From the NCBI GenBank assembly GCA_965262055.1, contig CBDHEI010000002.1, forward strand, positions 868,001 through 932,000: a stretch of 64,000 bases of DNA, in the 5' to 3' direction. The position numbers and the translations under genes were made by a program. Shown here piece by piece: positions 35,962 through 44,499 of the stretch (its first letter is position 1; each line of letters starts with the position of its first letter). Origin of the DNA: G958296245 sp965262055 (GTDB taxonomy: Bacteria > Chloroflexota > Dehalococcoidia > Lucifugimonadales > G958296245). The notes under the pieces were generated by a model. That model did no database searches. It was not told the DNA's origin and worked only from the letters and a program-made list of their open reading frames with translations.

Positions 35962-36627
35962 ATGTGCGGCAGATACAGCCTCATAGCGGACCTCGGAGAG
36001 TTGGCGAAGCGGTACGAGTTCGACGGCGACGGGCTGGCCCTCAAACCGGCGTACAACGTCGCTCCGACCCAGGACGTACTGACCGTCGTGGGCGGCGAGA
36101 CTAGGCGCGGCGGGTTCATGCGCTGGGGACTGATCCCGTGGTGGGCGAAGAACGCCTCCATCGGAAGCCGGCTGATCAACGCTAGGGCGGAGACAGTTTC
36201 TGAAAAACCCGCGTTCCGCGACGCGCTGCGGCGTCGGCGATGCCTGGTGCTCGCGGACGGCTTCTATGAGTGGCAGCGGACCGGGTCTGCCAGGAAACCC
36301 ATGCGCGTCGTCATGCGGTCGAGAGAGCCCTTCGCCTTCGCGGGGCTGTGGTCGGTGTGGAGGGACCCGGACGGCAACCGCATCCCGTCATGCGCCATCA
36401 TCACGACGACAGCCAACGACCTGCTCCGGCCGGTCCACGACCGTATGCCGGTGGTCCTGCCCAGAGAGCTGGAAGAGCTCTGGCTGGACCGCAGCATCGA
36501 CGACCCTGGCGCGCTCGGGAGTGTCCTGACCCCCTATCTCGACGACGCGATGGAGGCCTACGAGGTCTCCACTCTCGTCAACTCCGCCGCCAACGACGGC
36601 CCAGAGGTGATTGAGGCGGTGGGATGA
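35962..36627 (+). CDS. SRAP-domain protein (YedK/HMCES-like)
   Basis: A 221-aa SOS-response-associated peptidase-fold protein. MCGRYSL places the catalytic Cys at position 2 after Met removal. NARAET, GFYEWQ (active-site Glu) and HDRMPVVL (active-site His) complete the site. SRAP proteins form a covalent link with abasic sites in single-stranded DNA and protect them. Only ATG 35962 gives the required N-terminal Cys. It follows dnaE2 by 60 nt in the same direction, which fits co-induction by DNA damage. Confidence 0.92.
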   Translation: MCGRYSLIADLGELAKRYEFDGDGLALKPAYNVAPTQDVLTVVGGETRRGGFMRWGLIPWWAKNASIGSRLINARAETVSEKPAFRDALRRRRCLVLADGFYEWQRTGSARKPMRVVMRSREPFAFAGLWSVWRDPDGNRIPSCAIITTTANDLLRPVHDRMPVVLPRELEELWLDRSIDDPGALGSVLTPYLDDAMEAYEVSTLVNSAANDGPEVIEAVG

Positions 36628-36640
36628 CTGCCTGTATAAG
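36611..36640 (+). promoter_or_regulatory. Promoter candidate for sbcD
   Basis: TTGAGG (36611-36616) and TATAAG (36635-36640) are spaced by 18 nt and overlap the 3' end of the SRAP gene, 54 nt before the sbcD ATG. Confidence 0.4.
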
Positions 36641-36693
36641 GCTGCGTGCCCGTCCCGTCTCCGGTGTGTTACCTTAGCCCGGCGTGAGCCACC

Positions 36694-37926
36694 ATGCGGA
36701 TACTCCAATTCAGCGACGTTCACATAGGGGTAGAGACCTACGGGCGGACCGACCCGTCGACGGGGCTGTCCACGCGGCTGCTGGACTTTCTGAAGAGCTT
36801 CGACGAGGTCGTGGACTTCGCCATCGAAGAGCGGGTCGACCTCGCGCTCTTTTGCGGCGACGCGTACAAGAGCCGCGACCCGAGTCAGACTCACCAGCGC
36901 GAGTTCGCCCGCCGCGTGGCACGCTTGTCCTTCGCCGGCATACCCGTGTTCCTCCTGCTGGGCAACCACGACATGCCCCACATCACCAGCAGGGCGACGG
37001 CTCTTGAGATCTTCCGGACGCTGGACGTTTCGAACGTTTACATCGGAGACTCGCTTCGCGTCTATCCGGTACCCACGCGTTCAGGACCGGTGCAAGTCCT
37101 GGCGCTGCCGTGGATACGGCGCAGCGACTTCCTGACGCGCGACGACACCCGCATGATGTCCCCGCCGGAGGTCAACGAGGCGATACAGCGGCGGCTCGCA
37201 GACGGCATCGCGGCGCGGGCCGCGGAGCTGGACCCCGCCATGCCCGCGGTCTTCGCGGGACACGTCTCGGTGGCCCAGGCGAAGACCGGTTCGGAGCAGT
37301 CGATGATCCTCGGTCAGGACCACGTGCTGCTAACGAGCGACGTGGCGCTGCCGCAGCTCGACTACGTGGCGCTCGGACACGTGCACCGGCACCAGCGACT
37401 GGGAGACGATCCGCCCATCGTATACTCCGGCAGCCTGGAGCGCGTCGACTTCGGAGAAGAAAACGACGACAAGGGGTTCTGCGTTATAGATCTTGACCCG
37501 GCAAAGCCGGCGGGGCAAAGACTGAAAAGCCTCAGATTCCAGCCGGTGGACGCCCGGAGGTTCACGACCGTGTCGGTTACCGTTCCCGAGGACGACCTGG
37601 ATCCGACGGCCACGGTCGTCCGAGCGATCCGGAAACACGACGTACGGGACGCGATAGTGAGGGTGTTGATAGACGTGAGCGGCGAGCTGGCGGGCCATAT
37701 CCGGGACAACGAAGTGCGGGCCGCACTGGAAGGCTCTCACTACGTCGCCACCATCTCCAAGAACGTCACGGCAGATGCGACGACGAGGCTGCCCGCCGGC
37801 ACCGCGGTGCTCAAGCCGCGCGACGCCCTGGAGCTGTACCTCAAGGGCCGTGGCGTCTCTGAGGAGCGGACGGGGCGGCTGCTGCGCCACGCGGACAAGA
37901 TAATGGAGGAGATCGCCCTGGAGTAG
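36694..37926 (+). CDS. sbcD: SbcD/Mre11-like nuclease
   Basis: A 410-aa calcineurin-like metallophosphoesterase. The five metal motifs of SbcD/Mre11 are visible: FSDVHIG, CGDAY, GNHD, FAGHV and GHVH. SbcD is the nuclease subunit of SbcCD, which processes hairpins and blocked ends. sbcC is not in the window; the next gene is an unrelated lipoprotein. The position after the SOS mutagenesis genes makes a local DNA-repair cluster. Confidence 0.9.
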   Translation: MRILQFSDVHIGVETYGRTDPSTGLSTRLLDFLKSFDEVVDFAIEERVDLALFCGDAYKSRDPSQTHQREFARRVARLSFAGIPVFLLLGNHDMPHITSRATALEIFRTLDVSNVYIGDSLRVYPVPTRSGPVQVLALPWIRRSDFLTRDDTRMMSPPEVNEAIQRRLADGIAARAAELDPAMPAVFAGHVSVAQAKTGSEQSMILGQDHVLLTSDVALPQLDYVALGHVHRHQRLGDDPPIVYSGSLERVDFGEENDDKGFCVIDLDPAKPAGQRLKSLRFQPVDARRFTTVSVTVPEDDLDPTATVVRAIRKHDVRDAIVRVLIDVSGELAGHIRDNEVRAALEGSHYVATISKNVTADATTRLPAGTAVLKPRDALELYLKGRGVSEERTGRLLRHADKIMEEIALE

Positions 37927-38034
37927 CCCGGCATCCACACGGCCCCATCTGGCATCATAATGTTAAGACGAGACTGGGAGAGTAAAGTGGCACGATACAT
38001 ATCTCCGATAGCACCGTGGACGAATCTACACAGT

Positions 38035-38613
38035 ATGAGGGTACCAGTCATCCTCCTCCTCGCGGCGGTCGCCATCCTCACCGCGGCCTGCGGCTCTGGG
38101 GGCGGCGATGAGACGCCCTCGACGGGGGGAGAGGCGGCGGTAACCAAGACCGAAGCGCCGGACGCGACCAACGGCGAAGAGAGAGAGGCCGCTCCGGGCT
38201 TCGAGCTGGAGGTGTTCAGCAACGAGTCGTACACCCAGGGTGACGTCGTCAAACTGTCCGACTTCGAGGGAACGCCCGTGGTGATCAACTTCTGGTACCC
38301 GTCCTGCCCGCCGTGCCGGCTGGAGATGCCGGACTTCGAGGCGGCGTCGAAGAAGCACAAGGGCGACGTGGAATTCATCGGCATTCAGCTCCTTGGTCTC
38401 GATTCAGTACAGGACGGCCAGGAGTTCATCGACGAGTTCGGGATCACATACGCCATCGGGCCCGACGCGGACGGGAGCATCGTCATCGGCTACAACGTGA
38501 TCGGCTTCCCGACCACGGTCTTCCTCGACAGCGAGCACAACATTGCCAGGAACTGGTCCGGCGTGCTCAACGCCGAGAAGCTGGACGAGCTGATACAGGA
38601 GTTGCTGCAGTAG
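38035..38613 (+). CDS. TlpA-like thioredoxin-fold lipoprotein
   Basis: A 192-aa exported redoxin. The signal peptide MRVPVILLLAAVAILTAAC ends in a lipobox. The mature domain has the active-site motif CPPC in NFWYPSCPPCRLEMPDFE and the cis-Pro region GFPTTVFLD. It probably supplies reducing equivalents to extracytoplasmic proteins, for example in cytochrome maturation or metal handling. ATG 38035 gives a clean signal peptide; GTG 37987 has a better-placed ribosome site and would add 16 residues. Confidence 0.88.
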   Translation: MRVPVILLLAAVAILTAACGSGGGDETPSTGGEAAVTKTEAPDATNGEEREAAPGFELEVFSNESYTQGDVVKLSDFEGTPVVINFWYPSCPPCRLEMPDFEAASKKHKGDVEFIGIQLLGLDSVQDGQEFIDEFGITYAIGPDADGSIVIGYNVIGFPTTVFLDSEHNIARNWSGVLNAEKLDELIQELLQ

Positions 38614-38640
38614 GATGAGGCCTTCTGCACGGGGCGGCGC

Positions 38641-39138
38641 ATGAGCGGCGGCGACGTATTCCTGCTGATCGCAAAGTGGCTCCACGTGTTGTCCGCCGCC
38701 GCGTGGGTGGGCGGGGGCGTCTTCTACCTGCTGGCGCTTCGTCCCGCAACCCGGAAAATCGAGCCGGCCCGAGGCTTCATGGCGGCGGTGGGCGCAGAGT
38801 TCGGCACCCTGGTCAACACGTCGGTGATAGTGCTCGTGGCGACTGGGGTCGTGTTGGCGCTTGACCGGCTCAGCTCCGGGGCCGCCGACGCACCCTACAT
38901 CGTGACGCTGGGAGTCAAGAGCGCACTCTCGCTATGGATGTTCTTGATGGTGCAGTCGCTCAGGCGCCAAAGCCGGTCTTCGGAGGCCCTGGAGCAGCTC
39001 ACCGCCGGGACGGTCCGTAGGAGCCGGATGGGGGGTATGCTGTCGAGCTACGAGATGCTGGTGGCGCTGGGGCTGCTGGTGTTCCTGCTTTCGAGCCTGC
39101 TTGGAGATCTGTTCGAGGTCGCGCTGACCCGCGGGTAG
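38641..39138 (+). CDS. CopD-like four-helix membrane protein
   Basis: A 165-aa integral membrane protein with four predicted helices (about 6-28, 56-76, 84-101 and 137-158). KWLHVLSAAAWVGGGVFY contains the conserved His of the CopD/copper-resistance D domain. The family is tied to copper uptake or homeostasis, and some members bind heme. It is separated by 27 nt from the thioredoxin-like lipoprotein, so a joint role in metal or redox handling is possible. Confidence 0.75.
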   Translation: MSGGDVFLLIAKWLHVLSAAAWVGGGVFYLLALRPATRKIEPARGFMAAVGAEFGTLVNTSVIVLVATGVVLALDRLSSGAADAPYIVTLGVKSALSLWMFLMVQSLRRQSRSSEALEQLTAGTVRRSRMGGMLSSYEMLVALGLLVFLLSSLLGDLFEVALTRG

Positions 39139-39170
39139 GAGCCCCAGCGCCGACCACTGGGAGGAGATGC

Positions 39171-39353
39171 ATGAAGCGAGACCTGATGGAGATACTCGCC
39201 TGCCCGGTCTGCAAGGGCGACCTGACGCTGACCGCCACAATGGAAGAGGGCGACGAGATCGTGCAGGGCTCTCTGCGGTGCGGGGCCTGCGACGAGACTT
39301 ACCCGATCGAGGACTCGGTGCCAAACCTGCTGCCGCCGTCACTCAGGGAGTAG
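39171..39353 (+). CDS. Trm112-like zinc-ribbon protein
   Basis: A 60-aa protein of the Trm112 family. It has MEILACPVCKGDL at the N-terminus, a second Cys pair CGAC, and YPIEDSVPNLLP near the end. Four cysteines form a zinc ribbon. Bacterial members are small and of unclear role; eukaryotic Trm112 activates methyltransferases. GGAGG lies 7 nt before ATG 39171. The last 11 nt overlap the convergent folK gene. Confidence 0.9.
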   Translation: MKRDLMEILACPVCKGDLTLTATMEEGDEIVQGSLRCGACDETYPIEDSVPNLLPPSLRE

Positions 39354-39840
39354 GGCCGAGCCTCCCTGCCATCCGTACGCTTCCACTGGCCGGAAGGTTG
39401 CGGAGCAGCTCGGCAACGGTCTGCTTCCGGACCGGGTGGACTAGGCCAGGGGCTATCTCGGCCAGCGGCGCCAGTACGAACTCCCTGTCGCACATCCTGG
39501 GATGCGGCACCACGAGATGGGGCAGACCGATTACCGAGTCCCCGTACAGCAGCAGGTCGACGTCGACGTCCCTGGGGCCGTTGACGAACGCGGGGCGAGC
39601 GCCCGCCTCCTGAATGCGTCGGAGGGCGTCGAGTAGCTCGAAGGGGTCCAGGCGGGTCCACACACGGCACACGGCGTTCAGGAAAACGGGCTGTTCCGAG
39701 AAACCCTGGGGCTGCGTCTCGTACAGCGAGGACACCTGGAGGTCCGACGCCAGGGCGCCAATGGCTTCCAGAGCCTCACCCAGCCGTCGGCGGCGGTCCC
39801 CGAGGTTCGAGCCCAGTCCGAGATAGGCCTCCGTCTGCAT
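39343..39840 (-). CDS. folK: 6-hydroxymethyl-7,8-dihydropterin pyrophosphokinase
   Basis: A 165-aa HPPK. It has YLGLGSNLGDR at the N-terminus, NAVCRVWT, and the signature GPRDVDVDLLLYG followed by VPHPRM. It transfers pyrophosphate from ATP to the pterin just before folP in folate synthesis. ATG 39840 is preceded by AGGAAG; the TTG at 39855 overlaps folP but gives no family residues. It lies directly after folP. Confidence 0.94.
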   Translation of the reverse strand: MQTEAYLGLGSNLGDRRRRLGEALEAIGALASDLQVSSLYETQPQGFSEQPVFLNAVCRVWTRLDPFELLDALRRIQEAGARPAFVNGPRDVDVDLLLYGDSVIGLPHLVVPHPRMCDREFVLAPLAEIAPGLVHPVRKQTVAELLRNLPASGSVRMAGRLGPTP

Positions 39841-39851
39841 GGCCTTCCTGC

Positions 39852-40718
39852 TCAAGACTCGCGCCAGCCGCGCACGATAGCGTCGCTCATGCGGGCGACG
39901 CGCGCCATCTCCTTGACGTCGTGCACGCGCACCATGTCGGCGCCGGCGGCGATGCTCAGAGCAACGGTGGCCGCGGTGCCCTCGATGCGCTCATCAACCG
40001 GGAGACCTAGGACGCGCCCTATGGTCGACTTCCTGGATGTGCCGACGAGAATGGGACACCCCAGCCGGCCAAGCTCGTCCAACCTTCTGAGCACTTCGAG
40101 GTTCTGCTCCGCCGTCTTGCCGAAGCCGATGCCGGGGTCGAGGATGACGTTCGCAACGTCGACTCCGCCACAGAGGGCGCGCTGACGGGTTACGTTTAGC
40201 TCCTCCACCACGTCCGGCACGAGGTCCTCGTATCGGGTGTTGTTGCGGTTGTGCATCAGCACGACCGGCACGGCGGCGCGCGAGACTACCTCCAGCATCC
40301 TCTCGTCGGCGGAGAGGGCCCACTGGTCGTTGACCATGGCCGCGCCGGCGGCGATGGCCTCCTCGGCGACCGCAGCCTTGGTGGTGTCGACGCTGACTGG
40401 GATGTCGACCTCTCGCGCGACGGCCTCTATGGCCGGCACTACCCTCGCCAGCTCTTCGTCGACTCCGACCGGACCGGCGCCGGCGTAGATGGACGCGGGG
40501 CGCGTCGACTCCCCGCCGACGTCGAGTACGTCGGCGCCCCACTCCCGAAAGAGCTCAGCCGTCCTGACGACGGCGTCGACGTCCGTACCCAGGCCGTCGC
40601 CCGAAAAGGAGTCTGGCGTGACGTTAATCACCCCCATGATGAACGTCCTATCGCCCCAGACGAATGTCCTCCCGCCTATGGCTGTGCGGCCTCGTTTGGG
40701 CCTAGGAAAGTCGACCAC
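39852..40718 (-). CDS. folP: Dihydropteroate synthase
   Basis: A 288-aa TIM-barrel enzyme that joins pterin pyrophosphate to p-aminobenzoate. Both signatures are present: IMGVINVTPDSFSGDG and LDVGGESTRP, plus DPGIGFGKT. The gene is followed by folK with a 12-nt gap between stop and ATG. It is divergent from the carboxyltransferase gene at 40825. Confidence 0.95.
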   Translation of the reverse strand: MVDFPRPKRGRTAIGGRTFVWGDRTFIMGVINVTPDSFSGDGLGTDVDAVVRTAELFREWGADVLDVGGESTRPASIYAGAGPVGVDEELARVVPAIEAVAREVDIPVSVDTTKAAVAEEAIAAGAAMVNDQWALSADERMLEVVSRAAVPVVLMHNRNNTRYEDLVPDVVEELNVTRQRALCGGVDVANVILDPGIGFGKTAEQNLEVLRRLDELGRLGCPILVGTSRKSTIGRVLGLPVDERIEGTAATVALSIAAGADMVRVHDVKEMARVARMSDAIVRGWRES

Positions 40719-40824
40719 TCGCGTGTCCTCTGCGGCCTGCTACAGGCGCCGCCGCCTTGATAGGATATGGCTTATCTGGTACGGTTGGACGAGATTATTC
40801 CACGGTCCCCGCCTCCTTTCAATC

Positions 40825-42387
40825 ATGGTCGTCCAAGCCAACGTAGATGACAAGCTAGGTGCGCTCCGCGACATGCGCGAGAAGGCGCTGTTGGGAGGGG
40901 GCCAGCGCCGCATCGACGCGCAGCACGAGAAGGGGAAGCTGACGGCGAGGGAGCGCATAGCTTACTTCCTCGACGATGGGAGCTTCAACGAGATCGACTC
41001 GTTCGTGCTGCACCGCTCCAACGAGTTCGGGCTGGACAAGCAACGCTTCCCAGGCGACGCGGTCGTAACCGGCTACGGCAAGGTGGACGGACGCCACACC
41101 TTCGTCTACGCACAGGACTTCACCGTGATCGGCGGCACGCTTTCCAACGTGGTCGGTCAGAAGGTGTGCAAGGTCATGGACCTGGCGATGGAGACGGGAG
41201 CGCCGATGGTGGGGCTCATCGATTCGGGAGGCGCCAGGATCCAGGAGGGCATAGACAGCCTCACCGGGTACGCCTCCATCTTCTTTCGCAACGTCCGCTC
41301 CTCCGGGATAATCCCCCAGATATCGGTAATCATGGGCCCCGCCGCCGGCGGCGCCACCTACTCGCCCGCCCTGACGGACTTCGTGTTCATGGTCGAGGGC
41401 ACGGGACAGATGTACATCACCGGCCCGGAGGTCATCAAGGCGGTGACCGGCGAGTCCGTGACGCACGAGGAGCTGGGAGGGGCCAGCAGCCACGCCACCA
41501 AGAGCGGCGTGGCGCACTTCGCCATCGCCTCCGAACAGGAATGCCTGGACGAGGTGAGGCGTCTGCTGAGCTTCATTCCCCAGAACAATACGGAGGAGCC
41601 GCCCTATCAGCCTGGCATGGACGGCCCGGATCGCCAGGACGAAGAGCTGCTGAGCGTTGTCCCCTCCAACCCCAACCAGGCGTACGACGTGCTCGACGTG
41701 GTGCGCCGCGTGGTGGACGACGGCATCCTGCTGCAGGTACACGAGCAGTTCGCGCGGAACGTCGTCGTGGGGTTCTCGAGGATGGACGGCCACCCGGTGG
41801 GGATCGTGGCGAACCAGCCGCAGGTGATGGCGGGGGTGCTGGACATCGACGCCTCGGCGAAGGCTGCGCGGTTCGTCAGGTTCTGCGACGCGTTCAACAT
41901 CCCCCTGGTGACCTTCGTGGACGTGCCGGGATTCATGCCGGGCACGTCACAGGAGTACGGCGGCATCATCCGCCACGGCGCCAAGCTGATCTACGCCTAC
42001 GCGGAGGCGACCGTGCCAAAGGTGAGCGTACTGACGCGCAAGGCATACGGCGGCGCCTACATCGTGATGAGCAGCAAGAACCTGCACGGCGACGTGAACT
42101 ACGCGTGGCCTGCCGGCGAGGTCGCCGTCATGGGGGCCGACGGAGCCGTCAACATCATCCACAAGCGGGAGCTCGCGAAGGCGGACAACCCCGAGGAGCT
42201 TCGGGCCAAGCTAGTAGAGCAGTACAAAGAACGGCTCATGAACCCCTACGTCGCGGCGAGCCGCGGCGTGATCGACGACGTGATAGAGCCCACGGAAACG
42301 AGGCCGCGGATCATCGCGGCCCTCGAGATGCTCAGGAACAAGCGCGAGGTCCTGCCCGCGAAGAAGCACGGGACAATACCCCTGTGA
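40825..42387 (+). CDS. Carboxyltransferase, methylmalonyl-CoA (12S/PCC-beta) type
   Basis: A 520-aa member of the acyl-CoA carboxylase beta/transcarboxylase 12S family, with two crotonase-fold halves. Seen are GKLTARERIAYFLDDGSF, GLIDSGGARIQEG, GPAAGGATYSPA and FVDVPGFMPG. It would move CO2 between biotin and propionyl-CoA/methylmalonyl-CoA. Length matches the 12S subunit. The stop overlaps the next small ORF as GTGA. ATG 40825 lacks a ribosome site, so start position or a near-leaderless transcript is uncertain. Confidence 0.88.
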   Translation: MVVQANVDDKLGALRDMREKALLGGGQRRIDAQHEKGKLTARERIAYFLDDGSFNEIDSFVLHRSNEFGLDKQRFPGDAVVTGYGKVDGRHTFVYAQDFTVIGGTLSNVVGQKVCKVMDLAMETGAPMVGLIDSGGARIQEGIDSLTGYASIFFRNVRSSGIIPQISVIMGPAAGGATYSPALTDFVFMVEGTGQMYITGPEVIKAVTGESVTHEELGGASSHATKSGVAHFAIASEQECLDEVRRLLSFIPQNNTEEPPYQPGMDGPDRQDEELLSVVPSNPNQAYDVLDVVRRVVDDGILLQVHEQFARNVVVGFSRMDGHPVGIVANQPQVMAGVLDIDASAKAARFVRFCDAFNIPLVTFVDVPGFMPGTSQEYGGIIRHGAKLIYAYAEATVPKVSVLTRKAYGGAYIVMSSKNLHGDVNYAWPAGEVAVMGADGAVNIIHKRELAKADNPEELRAKLVEQYKERLMNPYVAASRGVIDDVIEPTETRPRIIAALEMLRNKREVLPAKKHGTIPL

Positions 42388-42575
42388 CGGGGGGCGAGAG
42401 TCGGGGGGACACTTCCGTTATCCCCATATTGATGGCGGCGGTGCGGACCTACCTCGAGCAGGAGGAAACCGGCGCCCACGGTTCGCCCAAGCTCAACGCG
42501 TGGAAGAGGGCTGCCCTGAAGCCGTTCGGAAGAGCCAGCGACCTTCCCAGCTATGGATGGAAGCAAGCTGGCTGA
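42384..42575 (+). CDS. 63-aa linking protein of the carboxyltransferase operon (OadG/epsilon-like)
   Basis: A small GTG-initiated ORF whose start overlaps the upstream stop (GTGA), implying translational coupling. The protein has a short hydrophobic helix VIPILMAAVRTYLEQ followed by a basic tail with SPKLNAWKRAALKPFG. This recalls the C-terminal segment of decarboxylase gamma subunits and small acyl-CoA carboxylase epsilon-type subunits, which help assemble carboxyltransferase with its biotin carrier. It ends 37 nt before the next gene. Family assignment is tentative. Confidence 0.55.
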   Translation: MTGGESRGDTSVIPILMAAVRTYLEQEETGAHGSPKLNAWKRAALKPFGRASDLPSYGWKQAG

Positions 42576-42612
42576 TCCCCGGCGCCCCACCCAGTATCCA
42601 GGAAATGATCGG

Positions 42613-44475
42613 ATGCCCGCTCCTCTCAGGATAACCGATACCACATTCCGAGATGCACACCAGAGCCTTCTGGCTACGCGGCTGCGCATCGAGGACATGG
42701 AGCCCATCGCGGCCCGAATGGACAGCCTTGGGCTGTACTCGGCCGAGGTGTGGGGGGGCGCGACCTTCGACACCACAACGCGCTTCCTTGCGGAAGACCC
42801 GTGGGAGCGGTTGCGCACCTTCAAGAGGCTGATGCCCAATACCCCCCTGATGATGCTGCTGCGTGGGCAGTCGCTCGTGGGGTACCGCAGCTACGCCGAC
42901 GACGTTGTGGAGGCGTTCGTCGGGCACTCCGCCGAGACCGGAATCGATGTCTTCCGGGTGTTCGACGCGCTGAACGACGAGCGCAACCTGTCAGCCGCCG
43001 CGGGGGCTGTGAAGAAGGCCGGGAAGCACCTCCAGATGACGATCTGCTACTCGGTCTCCCACGGCACCAGGATGGGCGGTCCCATTTTCAACCTTGACTA
43101 CTACGTCGACCGCGCCCGGGTGATGGCGGGGATGGACGCCGACAGCATATGCATCAAGGACATGGCGGGGCTGCTGTCCCCGTACGACGCCCATGACCTG
43201 ATCGCGGCGTTGAAGACGGCGACCGGACTGCCCGTGCAGCTGCACACCCACTACACGAGCGGCATGGCCTCCATGACAGCCCTCAAGGCGATCGAGGCGG
43301 GCGTGGACATCGTAGACACCTGCCTGGCGCCGCTTGCCTTGCGCACCTCCCAGCCGGCTATAGAGCCTCTCATCATCTCCCTGAGGGGAACGGACCGGGA
43401 TCCGGATCTCGACCTGGAGACAATCCTAGAGATGGGCGACTACCTGGAATCCGTGCTGCCGAAGTACCGCCAACACATGGACACCACGCGCGCGGCGGTC
43501 ATCGACGCGAAGGTGCTGAGCCACCAGATACCCGGCGGCATGATAAGCAATCTCGTCTCGCAACTACGGGAGGCGGACGCGCTCGACCGGCTGGACGAGG
43601 TGCTGAAGGAGATACCGAGGACAAGGAAGGACTTGGGCTATCCCCCGCTGGTCACGCCCATGAGCCAGATGGTGGGCACGCAGGCGGTGAGCAACGTGCT
43701 GTTCGGCCGTTACGAGTTGGTGAGCGGGCAAATCAAAGACTACTTCTACGGGCTGTACGGACGCGCCGTGGCGGACGCCGACCCGAACGTCGCCAAGGCC
43801 GCTCTGGAAGGATACGAGCGAGGAGGCTCACCCATCTCTGTACGCCCCGGCGACCTGATCGAGCCGGAGATGGAATCGGCGCGCGAGGCAGTCAAGGAGC
43901 TTTCCACGGACCTGGACGACGTGCTGACCTACGCCATATACCCGACGACCGGCATGAGGTTCCTGCGCATCAAGCATGGGCTCGACCCTGTGCCCGACGA
44001 GATGAAGCCGCCCACCGCGGCGGCCGCCGCAAGCCCACGGCAGGTGGCGGCGCCGGCTGCCGTGGAGCCCCTTGAGGAGGCGCCGCCCAAGAGCAGCCGC
44101 GCCAGGGCCTTCAACGTGTATCTGGGCGGCCATGCCTACCGCGTGGAGGTGGACCCTGTGGGCGTCGCCGCACGCGGGGCGGAGCGCCCGGCCGCAGCAT
44201 CAAGCGGACAGCAGTCCTCCAAGGCGCCGGCAGCGGGAGAGGCGACCGTTGCCGCGCCGATGCCGGGGCTGGTATCGCGCTACCCGGTGGAGGTAGGCCA
44301 GCAGGTAGAGGCCGGGGACTCGGTTGTGGTGATCGAGTCGATGAAGATGGAGAACTCGCTGCCCTCGCCGGTTGCAGGCACGATCAGCGAGCTGCCGTCG
44401 AACCCGGGAGCCACGGTGGCCAAAGGGGACGTCCTAGTCGTCATAACACCCGACGAACCGCCAGAACGCGGGTAG
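42613..44475 (+). CDS. 5S-type carboxyltransferase fused to biotin carrier (PycB/OadA-like)
   Basis: A 620-aa fusion. Residues about 1-450 form the pyruvate/oxaloacetate carboxyltransferase barrel (ITDTTFRDAHQSLLATR, DALNDERN, VQLHTHYTSG). After a Pro/Ala-rich linker, a C-terminal biotinyl domain carries ESMKMEN with the biotinylated Lys at 578. The combined length equals Propionibacterium 5S plus 1.3S subunits. It would exchange a carboxyl group between biotin and pyruvate/oxaloacetate. ATG 42613 has AGGAA upstream; ATG 42553 is an alternative overlapping the small ORF. Confidence 0.88.
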   Translation: MPAPLRITDTTFRDAHQSLLATRLRIEDMEPIAARMDSLGLYSAEVWGGATFDTTTRFLAEDPWERLRTFKRLMPNTPLMMLLRGQSLVGYRSYADDVVEAFVGHSAETGIDVFRVFDALNDERNLSAAAGAVKKAGKHLQMTICYSVSHGTRMGGPIFNLDYYVDRARVMAGMDADSICIKDMAGLLSPYDAHDLIAALKTATGLPVQLHTHYTSGMASMTALKAIEAGVDIVDTCLAPLALRTSQPAIEPLIISLRGTDRDPDLDLETILEMGDYLESVLPKYRQHMDTTRAAVIDAKVLSHQIPGGMISNLVSQLREADALDRLDEVLKEIPRTRKDLGYPPLVTPMSQMVGTQAVSNVLFGRYELVSGQIKDYFYGLYGRAVADADPNVAKAALEGYERGGSPISVRPGDLIEPEMESAREAVKELSTDLDDVLTYAIYPTTGMRFLRIKHGLDPVPDEMKPPTAAAAASPRQVAAPAAVEPLEEAPPKSSRARAFNVYLGGHAYRVEVDPVGVAARGAERPAAASSGQQSSKAPAAGEATVAAPMPGLVSRYPVEVGQQVEAGDSVVVIESMKMENSLPSPVAGTISELPSNPGATVAKGDVLVVITPDEPPERG

Positions 44476-44499
44476 ACCAAGAGACAGAGGTAGAACACA

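Noticed and set aside
41166..42575. A 469-codon frame across the 12S-type carboxyltransferase gene
   Set aside because: Only its last 63 codons, after the carboxyltransferase stop, look real; these are reported as a separate small gene.
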